Assembly (NCBI RefSeq): GCF_028737265.1
Contig: NZ_JAQZAK010000009.1
Span: forward strand, 174,368-238,367
Length of the DNA stretch: 64,000 nucleotides
Source of the DNA: Actinomycetospora callitridis
GTDB lineage: Bacteria > Actinomycetota > Actinomycetes > Mycobacteriales > Pseudonocardiaceae
Direction: 5' to 3'
Below the pieces are notes generated by a model that saw only the letters and a list, made by a program, of their open reading frames with translations, made no database searches and was not told the DNA's origin. Position 1 is the first letter of the stretch, and every line of letters begins with the position of its first letter. The translations under genes and the position numbers were made by a program. This document shows positions 33,530-42,570 of this stretch, piece by piece.

Positions 33530-34318
33530 GTGGGTGTCGAATCGACCGGCCGTCAGGGGAACCCGGCTGCCCCGATCGCCCCGATCGTCCGCGTCCGGGC
33601 GGTGCTCGCCGAGGCCGACGCGGTCGGCGGCTTCTTCGCGATCTCGACCCGCGACGAGGAGGCCGCCGACCCGTCGTGGCGACCCCTCGCCTCGCTCTAC
33701 GCCGTGCCCGACACCGGGCCCGACCCGGTCGGCGACCGCCTGGCGGCCGTCGCCGAGGGCCTCGACGCGGGGCGGCGGGTCGCGGCGTCGCTGCTGACAC
33801 AGTCGCTGGCGTCCCGCCCGGTGTCGGTCCTGCTCTGCGCCGCGACCGCCGGCGTCCTGCCCGACCTGGCGCCGCGGACCGTGCTGCACGCCCGCCCGTG
33901 GGCCGGCGGGCCGGTGCCGCTGTGGGCGGACCCCGAGCGGCTCACGGGCACGGAGCTGGGCGCCCCCGAGGACCCGCTCACAGCGGCGGCGCTCGCCGAG
34001 GTGCTGGCCCGGGACCACCTCGCGCCGCTGGTCGCGGGCGTCCGGGCCCGGGAGTCGGTGTCGGAGCAGGTGCTGTGGGGCAACGCGACGTCCGCGCTCG
34101 CCGGGGCGGTGCGGGTGCTCGGCGGCGAGCGCCCCGACCGCCACGACGCCGCGCTCGCGATCGTGCGGGGCGTCCTCGAGCACGAGCCCTTCGCGGGGTT
34201 CGGGCGCTTCGTCGCCGACCCGGGCCACCCGAGCGGCATCGGGTTCGCCCGCACCACGTGCTGCCTCTACTACCGCGTGCCCGGCGGCGGGAAGTGCGCC
34301 GACTGCGTCCTCCGATGA
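33530..34318 (+). CDS. FhuF-like (2Fe-2S) siderophore-iron reductase family protein
   Basis: The protein of up to 262 residues ends in CCLYYRVPGGGKCADCVLR. The Cys pattern CC-x10-C-x2-C (Cys244, 245, 256, 259) matches the C-terminal 2Fe-2S domain of FhuF-type ferric-siderophore reductases. The rest is Ala/Arg-rich without other motifs. No siderophore transporter is nearby, so the substrate is not supported by context. GTG 33530 is the longest start; a GTG at 33600 would leave a more conventional intergenic gap to the divergent gene. Confidence 0.65.
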   Translation: MGVESTGRQGNPAAPIAPIVRVRAVLAEADAVGGFFAISTRDEEAADPSWRPLASLYAVPDTGPDPVGDRLAAVAEGLDAGRRVAASLLTQSLASRPVSVLLCAATAGVLPDLAPRTVLHARPWAGGPVPLWADPERLTGTELGAPEDPLTAAALAEVLARDHLAPLVAGVRARESVSEQVLWGNATSALAGAVRVLGGERPDRHDAALAIVRGVLEHEPFAGFGRFVADPGHPSGIGFARTTCCLYYRVPGGGKCADCVLR

Positions 34319-34322
34319 CGCC

Positions 34323-34362
34323 GTGAGCGAAGTTCCCGGCTATAGCCGGGAACTTCGCTCAC
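34323..34362. terminator. Perfect 40-bp palindrome between convergent genes
   Basis: The 40 bases read identically on both strands (18-bp arms flanking TATA). They occupy the gap between the FhuF-like stop (34318) and the M50-like stop (34364). It is presumably a bidirectional terminator. Confidence 0.7.
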
Positions 34363-34363
34363 G

Positions 34364-35113
34364 TCAGACGGGCGGCCAGACCACGAGCAGCCGGCCGGCG
34401 CCGATCAGCGCGAAGATGCCGGCCAGGGCGAACAGCGCGACCCAGATGCCGCCCGGGACGCCGGTGAGGCGCTCGAGCTGGTCGGCGTCGGAGTCGGGCG
34501 CGCGGCGCCGGGTGCGCTTGCGCTGCACCTCGAGCACCGTACGCAGCCCGCCGAGGATGAGGAACCAGGTGACGAAGCAGGCGAACCCGTACTGGACGTT
34601 CGCCGACCCGTAGACCGCGACCACCACGAACACCGCGCCGGTGAGCGCCACCGACAGCACGCCGTAGGCGTTGCGGATGAGGATCAGCGTCGCGAGCAGC
34701 AGGACGACGGCGATCACGAGCATCGCCGAGATCGCGTCCGCGGCCACGAGCGCCGCGGCGCCGACCCCGAGGACCGGCGGGGTGGCGTAGCCGGCGGCAG
34801 CCGTCGCGACCATGCCCGGCCCGTCCCGGCGTCCCTTCGACACCGTGACGCCCGAGGTGTCGGAGTGCAGCAGGATGCGGGTCAGCGTGCGCCCCGAGCA
34901 GATCGCGACCAGGGCGTGCCCGCCCTCGTGGGCGATGGTGACGACGTTGCGGGCCAGGCGCCACGAGCCGTGGACGCCGACGACGAGCAGCGCGACGAGG
35001 CCCGCGAGGATCACCAGCGTGGCCTGCGTCTGGCCGCCGGTGAGCTCGTCGAGGGTGCCGTCGAGGGTGCTGCTGGAGGGCAGCTCGAACGGGAGCGAGA
35101 GGCCGGTCGTCAC
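34364..35113 (-). CDS. M50-like membrane metalloprotease family protein
   Basis: The 249-residue integral membrane protein has the zinc motif HEGGH (His62, Glu63, His66) at the start of a helix, as in M50B/S2P-like peptidases. Five or six further hydrophobic segments follow, and the family Asn/Asp ligand is not clear by eye. The GTG at 35113 is used; a TACCGT -10-like box lies nine bases upstream of it. It is divergent from the DHA2 exporter. Confidence 0.75.
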   Translation of the reverse strand: MTTGLSLPFELPSSSTLDGTLDELTGGQTQATLVILAGLVALLVVGVHGSWRLARNVVTIAHEGGHALVAICSGRTLTRILLHSDTSGVTVSKGRRDGPGMVATAAAGYATPPVLGVGAAALVAADAISAMLVIAVVLLLATLILIRNAYGVLSVALTGAVFVVVAVYGSANVQYGFACFVTWFLILGGLRTVLEVQRKRTRRRAPDSDADQLERLTGVPGGIWVALFALAGIFALIGAGRLLVVWPPV

Positions 35114-35178
35114 GATGGGTGCACGGTATCGGGGCGGCCCACCTCGTCACGTACCGGTGCGACGACCATGCTGAGGCG

Positions 35179-36687
35179 GTGACCGACACCGCCGGCGGCG
35201 CCGACACCATCCGGATGGGCAGCGCCCGGGGTCGCTGGATCCTGCTGACGACCGTGCTCGGGTCGGGCCTCGCCCTGCTCGACTCGACGGTGGTCAACAT
35301 CGCGCTCGAGCGCATCGGCGCCGAGTTCGACGCGAGCTTCGCGGCCCTCCAGTGGACGATCAACGGCTACACGCTCACCCTCGCCGGGCTGATCCTGCTC
35401 GGCGGCTCGCTGGGCGACCGCTTCGGTCGTCGCCGGGTCTTCGTCATCGGCGTCGTGTGGTTCGCGGTGGCCTCGGCGCTCTGCGGGCTCGCGCCCTCGG
35501 TGGAGTTCCTCATCGCCGGGCGCGCGCTGCAGGGCGTCGGCGGCGCGCTGCTGACCCCGGGCAGCCTGGCGTTGATCTCGGCGTCGTTCCACGGCAGCGA
35601 CCGCGCCGCGGCCATCGGAGCGTGGTCGGGCCTGGGCGGCGTCGCCGGGGCGATCGGCCCGTTCCTCGGCGGCTTCCTGGTCGAGTGGACCTGGCGCGCG
35701 GTGTTCCTCATCAACATCCCGTTCGCCGTGGTGATCGTGGTCGTGGCGCTGCGGCACGTGCCCGAGTCGCGGGACCCGCAGGCGAGCCACCACCTCGACG
35801 TGCCGGGCACCGTGCTCGCCGTCGCCGGCCTCGGGGCCCTGACCTGGGCGCTGACCGCGGCGGGGGAGGACGGGGCCACGCCTGCGGTGATCGTCACCGG
35901 GGTGGTGGGCGTGCTCGCCCTCATCTCGTTCGTCCTCGTCGAGCGGCGCTCGCGGGCCCCGCTCGTGCCCGGCGAGCTGTTCGCCAACCCGCGCTTCACG
36001 GCCGCCAACGTCGTCACCCTGCTCGTCTACGGGGCGCTCGGCGTGAACTTCGTGCTCGTCGTCCTCCAGCTGCAGGTGGTCGCGGGGTTCAGCCCGCTCG
36101 CCGCCGGCACGGCGATGCTGCCGATCACCGTGATCATGCTGCTGCTCTCGGCCCGCTCGGGGCGCCTGGCGCAGCGGATCGGGCCGCGCTGGCCGATGAC
36201 GGTCGGGCTCCTGCTCGCCGCGACCGGGATGCTCCTGCTGGGCCGCATCGGGGCCGGCGCGTCGTACGTCGTGGACGTCCTGCCGGCGGTGGCGCTGTTC
36301 GGGCTGGGGCTCGCGGGCACGGTCGCCCCGCTCACGGCGACCGTGCTCGACGCCGCCGACGACCGGCACGTCGGCATCGCCTCGGGCGTCAACAACGCGA
36401 TCGCCCGGGCCGCCGGCCTGCTCGCCGTCGCGCTGATCCCGGCCGTCGCGGGCATCTCCGGGCAGGACTACACCGATCCGCCCGCGTTCTCCGAGGGCTT
36501 CCGCACGGCCATGATCATCTCTGCCGGGCTGCTCGTCGTCGGCGCCCTGCTCTCCGCGGTGCTGCTGCGGCCCCGACGGGGTCCGGCCGCACCGGTCGAG
36601 CCCGAGGAACCGGCGCGCTTCCCCACCGAGTCCTGCACCTACTGCGCCGTCAACGCGCCCCAGCAGTACCCGCGCGACCCGGCCTGA
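35179..36687 (+). CDS. MFS drug:H+ antiporter, DHA2 type
   Basis: The 502-residue protein has about fourteen membrane segments. It has the DHA2 signatures LDSTVVNIALERIGAEF, LGGSLGDRFGRRRVFVIG (motif A) and GAIGPFLGGFLVEWTWR (motif C). Proteins of this group export drugs or dyes by proton antiport. The GTG at 35179 is preceded by CTGAGG; translation from 35119 would add an unrelated leader. The C-terminus ends CTYCAVNAPQQYPRDPA, unusually Cys-containing. No TetR gene is adjacent. Confidence 0.9.
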   Translation: MTDTAGGADTIRMGSARGRWILLTTVLGSGLALLDSTVVNIALERIGAEFDASFAALQWTINGYTLTLAGLILLGGSLGDRFGRRRVFVIGVVWFAVASALCGLAPSVEFLIAGRALQGVGGALLTPGSLALISASFHGSDRAAAIGAWSGLGGVAGAIGPFLGGFLVEWTWRAVFLINIPFAVVIVVVALRHVPESRDPQASHHLDVPGTVLAVAGLGALTWALTAAGEDGATPAVIVTGVVGVLALISFVLVERRSRAPLVPGELFANPRFTAANVVTLLVYGALGVNFVLVVLQLQVVAGFSPLAAGTAMLPITVIMLLLSARSGRLAQRIGPRWPMTVGLLLAATGMLLLGRIGAGASYVVDVLPAVALFGLGLAGTVAPLTATVLDAADDRHVGIASGVNNAIARAAGLLAVALIPAVAGISGQDYTDPPAFSEGFRTAMIISAGLLVVGALLSAVLLRPRRGPAAPVEPEEPARFPTESCTYCAVNAPQQYPRDPA

Positions 36688-36720
36688 CGGCCGCGCCCGG
36701 CCCGGCCCCGCGCGACCTGC

Positions 36721-36779
36721 GCGAGGGGCACGTTCCGCAGGCGTGGGCGCTCGTCGATCATGCGCAACGTGCCCCTCGC
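36721..36779. terminator. Bidirectional hairpin between exporter and aminotransferase genes
   Basis: GCGAGGGGCACGTT (36721-36734) pairs perfectly with AACGTGCCCCTCGC (36766-36779) across a 31-nt loop in a convergent gap. Confidence 0.65.
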
Positions 36780-36796
36780 CCCCACGGGGGACCGCG

Positions 36797-37807
36797 TCAG
36801 GCCAGCGCCTCGAGCACCGCGTCGACGTCGGCGTCGGTGTTGTGCAGGTGGAAGCCGAGGCGGGCGGCCCCGCCGCGCAGGGCCGCGCGGATGCCGGCGG
36901 CGGCGAGCCGGTCGGCGGCGCCCTCGTGGCGCAGGGCCACGATCGCCGACTCCGCGGACGGCAGGTCGAGCCCCGCGCGCAGGCGGTTGGCGAGCCCGAC
37001 CCCGTGGTCGTGCACCGCCGTGGCGTCGAGGCTCTCGAGCCAGGGCAGGGCGGTCGCGGCCCCGACGTGCGCGAGCCAGGCGGGGGAGAGGTCGAAGCGG
37101 CGGGCGTCGGGGTGCAGGCGCAGCGGGAGCCCGTAGATCGCGTCCCAGCCCCCGGCGTACCAGCCGGACTGGTGCGGGACGAGGCGCTCGGCGAGCCGGT
37201 CGGAGACCGCCATCCACGAGGCGCCGCGGGGCGAGAGCAGCCACTTGTACCCGCCGGCGACGACGACGTCGGCCCAGGAGAGGTCGGCGGGCAGCCAGCC
37301 CAGCGACTGGGTCGCGTCGAGGACGACGAGGGTGTCCGGACCGACCTCCGAGCGCAGGGCGTCGAGGTCGACCAGGGCGCCGTCGGCGGAGGCCACCACG
37401 CTCACGGCCACGACGTCGGCCGAGCCCGTGCGTTCCGGCAGGTCCTCGAGGGGCACCTCGGTCACCTCGTGGCCGGCGCCCGCGAACGGGAAGGTGACGC
37501 TGGTGAACTCGCGGTCCGCGGTGAGCACCCGGCTCCCCGCCGGCAGCGACGCCGCGACGAGCCCGAGCAGGCCGGACACCGCGCTGCCCAGCACCACCGA
37601 CGACGCCGGCACCCCGACGAGCCGGGCGAACGACGCCCGCGCCGTGTCGACGGCGCCGTCGAACTGCGGCGGCGAGGACTCCGCCCGCCCCCACGCCGCG
37701 ACCGCGTCCGAGACGGCGTCGACCACCGGCCGCGGCGGGACCCCGATGGACGGGGTGTTGAGGTAGATGCCCTGGACGTCGAAGGTCGTGCCGAACGCGT
37801 GACGCAC
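36797..37807 (-). CDS. Class V aminotransferase / cysteine-desulfurase-like PLP enzyme
   Basis: The 336-residue PLP enzyme of the class V fold has Lys188 in VAGGYKWLLSP as the Schiff-base lysine. Asp164 in VVLDATQSLG contacts the pyridine nitrogen. The family includes isopenicillin epimerases, kynureninases and desulfurases; the active-site loop Cys of a desulfurase is not seen. The function is thus undefined. There is no obvious operon partner. Confidence 0.85.
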   Translation of the reverse strand: MRHAFGTTFDVQGIYLNTPSIGVPPRPVVDAVSDAVAAWGRAESSPPQFDGAVDTARASFARLVGVPASSVVLGSAVSGLLGLVAASLPAGSRVLTADREFTSVTFPFAGAGHEVTEVPLEDLPERTGSADVVAVSVVASADGALVDLDALRSEVGPDTLVVLDATQSLGWLPADLSWADVVVAGGYKWLLSPRGASWMAVSDRLAERLVPHQSGWYAGGWDAIYGLPLRLHPDARRFDLSPAWLAHVGAATALPWLESLDATAVHDHGVGLANRLRAGLDLPSAESAIVALRHEGAADRLAAAGIRAALRGGAARLGFHLHNTDADVDAVLEALA

Positions 37808-37828
37808 GCCCCCGAGGTTAGATCAGGT

Positions 37829-38275
37829 TCAGTGGTAGGCGTGCGCGACGGCGTGCCCGCGACCTCGGCTGATCATGAACCGGTTGACCGGCGTCGTGAC
37901 GACGAAGGCGATCGCCAGCGACACGGCCAGCGTCGCCCAGAACAGCACCGAGGCCAGGCCCGCGTCCATCGCGCCGGGCACGAGGACGATGACGCCGTTG
38001 TCGACCAGCTCCATGACCGCGATCGACACCGTGTCCGCGGCGAGCGCGACCCGGACGGCGGTGCGCAGCCCGGCGCCCGAGCGCAGCACGCCGCGCATCG
38101 TCAGGGCGTAGCCGAAGACGAAGGCCAGGGCCACCGAGAGCACCACGGTGACGCCGTTCGACAGCGCCGCCGCCGTCCCGATGACCATGCCGAGGACCTC
38201 GCCGATCGCGCAGCCGGTGAGGCAGTGCGCGGTCGCCTGCGCGGCCGTCGACCAGGGGACGTCGCGCCAGCTCAT
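37829..38275 (-). CDS. DUF4396 membrane protein coupled to copA
   Basis: The 148-residue protein has four membrane segments and the DUF4396 phrase AQATAHCLTGCAIGEVLGMVIG at the N-terminus, with Cys and His in the first helix that could bind metal. It ends in a His-rich tail (GHAVAHAYH). Its ATG overlaps the copA stop (ATGA), so it is cotranslated with the copper ATPase. A copper-handling role is inferred from this coupling and the Cys/His residues. Confidence 0.78.
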   Translation of the reverse strand: MSWRDVPWSTAAQATAHCLTGCAIGEVLGMVIGTAAALSNGVTVVLSVALAFVFGYALTMRGVLRSGAGLRTAVRVALAADTVSIAVMELVDNGVIVLVPGAMDAGLASVLFWATLAVSLAIAFVVTTPVNRFMISRGRGHAVAHAYH

Positions 38276-40572
38276 CGGGCGCCGCCCCGCGGTGTGAAGC
38301 GCCGCAGCCGCAGGCTGTTGCCGACGACGAAGACGCTCGAGAACGCCATCGCCGCGCCGGCGATCATGGGATTGAGCAGGCCGAACGCGGCCAGGGGGAG
38401 CGCGGCCACGTTGTAGGCGAACGCCCAGAAGAGGTTGCCCTTGATGGTCCCGAGCGTCCGCCGGGCCAGGCGCAGGGCGTCCGGCACGACCCGCAGGTCG
38501 CCGCGCACCAGGGTGAGATCGCCGGCCTCGATCGCCGCGTCCGACCCGGTGCCCATCGCGAGCCCGAGGTCGGCGCGGGCCAGGGCGGCGGCGTCGTTGA
38601 CCCCGTCGCCGACCATGGCGACGACCGCCCCCTCGCGCTGCAGGCGGGCCACCTCGTCGGCCTTCTCCTCGGGCAGCACCCCGGCGATCACCGTGTCGAT
38701 GCCGACCCGGTCGGCGACGGCGCGTGCCACGGTCTCGTGGTCGCCGGTGAGCAGGACGGTACGCAGGCCCATGTCGTGCAGCGCGGTGATCGCGTCGGCG
38801 GAGGTCGCCCGCACGGTGTCGGCGACGCCGAGGACGCCGCGGGCGGTGAGCACGCCGTCGTCGTCCGCCCACGCGACCGCGACGGGCGTGGCCCCGCCGG
38901 CCTCGACGCGGGTGACGGCGTCGGCGATCTCGGCGTCGACGGCGACACCTTCGGCGTCGAGCAGCCGGGTGCGGCCGACGACCACGGTGCGGCCCTCGAC
39001 GGTGCCGCGGACACCCAGGCCGTCGCGGGCCGCGACGTCGACGGCGGCCGGCAGGACTCCATCCAGCTCGGGGAGCCTCTCGCGGGCCGCGTCCGCGACG
39101 GCGCGGGCGACGGGGTGGGTCAGCGCGTCCTCGAGGGCGCCGGCGCGCCGCAGCAGCTCGTCCTCGTCGACGCCCGCCAGCGGGGTGACGTCGGCCAGGG
39201 CCATCTCGCCGGTGGTGACGGTGCCGGTCTTGTCGAGCACGACGGTGTCGACCCGGCGGGTGGACTCGAGCACCTCGGGGCCGCGCAGCAGGATGCCCAG
39301 CTGGGCGCCGCGACCGGTGCCGACCATCAGCGCGGTCGGCGTCGCCAGCCCCAGCGCGCAGGGGCACGCGATGATGAGGACGGCGACGGCCGCGGTGAAC
39401 GCCGCCGACGCCCCCGCCCCGAGGAGCAGCCACACCGCGAGCGTGCCGAGCGAGAGCGCGATGACGACCGGCACGAACACCCCGGACACGCGGTCGGCGA
39501 GGCGCTGCACCTCGGCCTTGCCGTTCTGGGCCTCCTCGACCCGCCGGGCGATCCGGGCCAGGCGGGTGTCGGCGCCGACCGCGGTGGCGCGCACCACGAG
39601 CCGCCCGCCGACCGCGACCGTCGCGCCGCTGACCCGGTCGCCCGGGCCCACGTCGACGGGCACCGACTCGCCGGTCATGGCGCTGGCGTCCACCGCGGAG
39701 CGGCCCTCGACGACGACGCCGTCCGTGGCCACGGTGTCGCCGGGGCGCACGACGAACTCGTCGCCGAGCACGAGGCGGTCGACCGGGATGCGCTCCTCGC
39801 GCCCGTCGCGGCGCACGGCGACGTCCTTCGCGCCGAGGTCGAGCAGGGCGCGCAGCGCGTCGCCGGCCCGGCGCTTGGCGCGCGCCTCGAACCAGCGCCC
39901 GGCCAGCACGAACGTCGTCACCGCCGACGCGGCCTCGAGGTAGATGGCGTCGGGCCCGCCGGCAGCGGTCAGTGACAGCCCATGGGTCATCCCCGGCATC
40001 CCGGCGCCGCCGAGGAACAGGGCGTAGAACGACCAGCCGAGCGCGGCGAGCGTGCCCACCGACACCAGGGTGTCCATGGTCGCGGCGCCGTGGCGCAGGT
40101 TGGTCCAGGCCGCGCGGTGGAAGTCCTGACCGCCCCACACGACGACGGGCGCGGCGAGGATCGCGGAGAGCCACTGCCAGTACTCGAACTGCCAGGCGGG
40201 CACCATCGCGAGCAGGACGACGGGCAGCGTCAGCGCCAGGCTCACGAGCAGGCGGGTGCGCAGGACGTCGGCGTCGCCCGGCCCGGGGCGGTCGTCGTCG
40301 CCGGGCGTTGCCACCGGGGTGGGCACCGAGGCGCCGTAGCCCAGCTTCTCGACGGTGGCGACGAGGTCGTCCACGCCCACCGACGCCGGGTGGTCGACCC
40401 GGGCGTTCTCGGTGGCGTAGTTGACGCTGGCGGTGACGCCGTCGAGGCGGTTGAGCTTGCGCTCGATCCGCGCGGCGCAGGAGGCACACGTCATGCCGGT
40501 GATCGCCAGCTCGACGCGCCGCGCGCCGGCCCCGGTGGGCGCCGCAACGGACGGCACGGACGGTGCACTCAC
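38272..40572 (-). CDS. copA: Copper-translocating P1B-type ATPase
   Basis: The 766-residue heavy-metal ATPase has one N-terminal GMTCASC metal-binding domain (Cys29, Cys32), the intramembrane CPC motif (Cys403, Cys405), the phosphorylation motif DKTGT (Asp447), the SEHPL-equivalent HP pair (His486) and GDGVND. It exports Cu+ from the cytoplasm. The stop is coupled to the DUF4396 gene. A CsoR-type palindrome lies 31-46 bases upstream, so copper induction by the CsoR encoded at 42277 is likely. Confidence 0.94.
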   Translation of the reverse strand: MSAPSVPSVAAPTGAGARRVELAITGMTCASCAARIERKLNRLDGVTASVNYATENARVDHPASVGVDDLVATVEKLGYGASVPTPVATPGDDDRPGPGDADVLRTRLLVSLALTLPVVLLAMVPAWQFEYWQWLSAILAAPVVVWGGQDFHRAAWTNLRHGAATMDTLVSVGTLAALGWSFYALFLGGAGMPGMTHGLSLTAAGGPDAIYLEAASAVTTFVLAGRWFEARAKRRAGDALRALLDLGAKDVAVRRDGREERIPVDRLVLGDEFVVRPGDTVATDGVVVEGRSAVDASAMTGESVPVDVGPGDRVSGATVAVGGRLVVRATAVGADTRLARIARRVEEAQNGKAEVQRLADRVSGVFVPVVIALSLGTLAVWLLLGAGASAAFTAAVAVLIIACPCALGLATPTALMVGTGRGAQLGILLRGPEVLESTRRVDTVVLDKTGTVTTGEMALADVTPLAGVDEDELLRRAGALEDALTHPVARAVADAARERLPELDGVLPAAVDVAARDGLGVRGTVEGRTVVVGRTRLLDAEGVAVDAEIADAVTRVEAGGATPVAVAWADDDGVLTARGVLGVADTVRATSADAITALHDMGLRTVLLTGDHETVARAVADRVGIDTVIAGVLPEEKADEVARLQREGAVVAMVGDGVNDAAALARADLGLAMGTGSDAAIEAGDLTLVRGDLRVVPDALRLARRTLGTIKGNLFWAFAYNVAALPLAAFGLLNPMIAGAAMAFSSVFVVGNSLRLRRFTPRGGAR

Positions 40573-40603
40573 CGCGGACCTCCCTCTCTCGACCCCTCCT
40601 GAG

Positions 40604-40618
40604 TACCCCTGGGGGGTA
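40604..40618. promoter_or_regulatory. CsoR-type operator before copA
   Basis: TACCCCTGGGGGGTA is a near-perfect palindrome of the kind bound by CsoR. It lies in the copA/serine-hydrolase divergent promoter region. The regulator gene is 1.6 kb away. Confidence 0.7.
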
Positions 40619-40692
40619 TCGGTGTCAAATCGTCGGCCCGAAAGTGGCCGGGTGGGCGACGATCACGCGCGGCGAGGTGGTGTGATGGTTTC

Positions 40693-42243
40693 GTGACCTC
40701 CCACCGGCTGCCGCCGCAGCCGGGGTCGGACGGATCAGCGGGACGCCCCCGTCCGTACGGCTCCGGCGGGCCCGTCGCCGCTCCGGCGCGCCACCGCGCG
40801 CCCGAGGGCGCGGGTGTCGCGGTGCTGACCGGACCCCGGCCGGTGGCCCCCTCCGCAGGTCACAGGGCACCCGCGCCGTTCGTGCCGCCCCCGGCGGACG
40901 GCGGCCCACCGTCCCGGCATGCCCGGGTACCCGGTCCGCCTCCGGGCCACCCCGCGCCGCGGCCCCGGCACGGGGGCGCGCCCGCTCCCCGCCCGGCGCC
41001 CGCACCCCAGGCCCCCGCACCCCAGGCCCCCGCACCCCAGGCCCCCGCACCCCAGGCCCCCGCACCGCAGGCCCTCGCACCGCAGCCGGCGGCACGGCCC
41101 TCGACACCGGCCCGGCCGCCGCGCACCCCGCAGGCCACTCCGTCGCCGGACGAGGCGGCGCGCAAGCCCCGCACCGCCCCGCAGCCGGCCGTCGCCCGCC
41201 GCGCGGAGACGCCGACGGGGTCCCGGACGCCCGTGGCCCGCCGCAGCTCCTCGGTCCGCAGCGAGGAGGACCCTCGGCGGTCGGCGCCCGCGGCGCCCGG
41301 ACGGACGAGGAGCGCGCCCCGGCGCCGCCGGACCACGGGCCTGCCGCTGGGCCTGGGCGCCGCCGTGGTCGGTGCGGTGGTGGCCGGCACGCTGGTGACC
41401 GTCGACAGCCTCAACGGGGGCTCGAGCACGCTGGCCGCGCTGGCGCTGCCGGCGGACGACACCACCGAGACGGTCGCGCCGCCCACCGCCCCGGACGCGC
41501 CCGAGGTCGACCTGGCCAGCGCCGCCACCGCCGGCGAGGAGGCGGGCGCGCGGGAGGACAACCGCGTCGCGGTCTCCGTCGCCGACACGGCCACCGGCGA
41601 GCTCGCGCCCGGCTCGAACGGCGAGGACACCTTCAACACCGCCTCGCTGGCGAAGCTCTTCCTCGTCGTCGACATGCTCGAGCGTCAGCGCACCGGCGAG
41701 ATCCAGCTCGGTGCCCGCGACCTGCGGCTCGTGCACGCGGCCCTGAGCTCCAGCAGCGACCCCGCGATGAACGCCCTGTGGACCGAGTACGACGGGCCCG
41801 CGGCGATCGGCCGGGTCGCGCGGTCGGTGGGCCTCGAGGACACGACCAGCCCGGAGGACCCCTCCCAGTGGGGCGAGGTCCAGACCTCCGCGCGCGACAT
41901 GGTGAAGCTCCTGCGGCACGTGCAGGTCGAGCTCCCGGCGCCCGACCGCGACCTCGTCCTGCGCTCGATGTCCGACGCGCCCCGCATCGCGGGCGACGGG
42001 TTCGACCAGGGCTACGGCTTCCTCGACGGACGCTCGCCGGTCAAGCAGGGCTGGCTGTGCTGCCTGGGCTCGCGGGGCGACATGCACTCCGTGGCGGTCG
42101 TCGACGGGCGCTTCGTGGTCGCGGTGATGACCAACGAGCCGATGGTCGAGTCGCCCCGGGGCTACGACGCGGCGCGCGAGTCGGTCAACGCGGCCGCCGG
42201 CGCCGTGCGTCAGGCGCTCGGACCGACGGTCGACGCGAGGTAA
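40693..42243 (+). CDS. Membrane-anchored beta-lactamase/PBP-fold serine hydrolase
   Basis: The 516-residue protein has an approximately 215-residue cytoplasmic N-terminus rich in Pro, Ala and Arg, including PAPQA repeats (about 103-131). One membrane helix spans about 216-238, followed by an extracellular class-A-like domain. The SxxK motif is Ser318-x-x-Lys321 (TASLAKLF). The second and third motifs read SDP and KQG instead of SDN and KTG, so penicillinase activity is doubtful. It starts at GTG 40693 and shares a promoter region with copA. Function could be in peptidoglycan or lipoprotein processing; this is inference. Confidence 0.75.
   Translation: MTSHRLPPQPGSDGSAGRPRPYGSGGPVAAPARHRAPEGAGVAVLTGPRPVAPSAGHRAPAPFVPPPADGGPPSRHARVPGPPPGHPAPRPRHGGAPAPRPAPAPQAPAPQAPAPQAPAPQAPAPQALAPQPAARPSTPARPPRTPQATPSPDEAARKPRTAPQPAVARRAETPTGSRTPVARRSSSVRSEEDPRRSAPAAPGRTRSAPRRRRTTGLPLGLGAAVVGAVVAGTLVTVDSLNGGSSTLAALALPADDTTETVAPPTAPDAPEVDLASAATAGEEAGAREDNRVAVSVADTATGELAPGSNGEDTFNTASLAKLFLVVDMLERQRTGEIQLGARDLRLVHAALSSSSDPAMNALWTEYDGPAAIGRVARSVGLEDTTSPEDPSQWGEVQTSARDMVKLLRHVQVELPAPDRDLVLRSMSDAPRIAGDGFDQGYGFLDGRSPVKQGWLCCLGSRGDMHSVAVVDGRFVVAVMTNEPMVESPRGYDAARESVNAAAGAVRQALGPTVDAR
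41002..41085 (+). repeat. Coding 15-bp tandem repeats (APQAP)
   Basis: Four exact GCACCCCAGGCCCCC units and two diverged ones encode Ala-Pro-Gln-Ala-Pro repeats in the cytoplasmic arm of the serine hydrolase. Confidence 0.85.
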
Positions 42244-42246
42244 TCT
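42241..42246 (+). promoter_or_regulatory. -10-like box before csoR
   Basis: TAATCT overlaps the last codon of the serine hydrolase and lies 30 bases before the csoR start, leaving room for the AGGAGG site. It suggests csoR has its own promoter. Confidence 0.45.
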
Positions 42247-42276
42247 GGGCGCTGCACCACGGCGCCCAGGAGGGTC

Positions 42277-42558
42277 ATGAACGGCTACGCGGGCCACAAG
42301 GACGATCACCTGCGGCGGCTGCGCCGCATCGAGGGTCAGGTCCGCGGCATCGCCAAGATGATCGAGGACGACAAGTACTGCATCGACGTCCTCACCCAGG
42401 TCTCCGCGGCGACCCACGCGCTCCAGAACGTCGCCCTCGGGCTGCTCGAGGAGCACATGGGCAGTTGCGTCGTCGACGCCGCGAAGGCGGGCGACGACGA
42501 GGCCGCCGAGAAGGTCCAGGAGGCCTCCGCGGCGATCGCCCGTCTCGTCCGGTCCTGA
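42277..42558 (+). CDS. csoR: Copper-sensing CsoR-family repressor
   Basis: The 93-residue all-helical repressor has the Cys-His-Cys copper site of CsoR: Cys35 in DKYCID, His60 in LEEHMG and Cys64 in GSCVV. The DNA-binding helix RRLRRIEGQVRGIAKMI is typical. AGGAGG lies five bases before the ATG. Its likely target is the palindrome at 40604-40618 in front of copA. Copper binding releases the repressor from DNA in characterised homologues. Confidence 0.92.
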   Translation: MNGYAGHKDDHLRRLRRIEGQVRGIAKMIEDDKYCIDVLTQVSAATHALQNVALGLLEEHMGSCVVDAAKAGDDEAAEKVQEASAAIARLVRS

Positions 42559-42570
42559 CCCCGCGCGGAC

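Noticed and set aside
32038..41085. Short tandem repeats resembling a CRISPR array
   Set aside because: The units are 12 or 15 bases, contiguous without spacers, and in frame inside genes.
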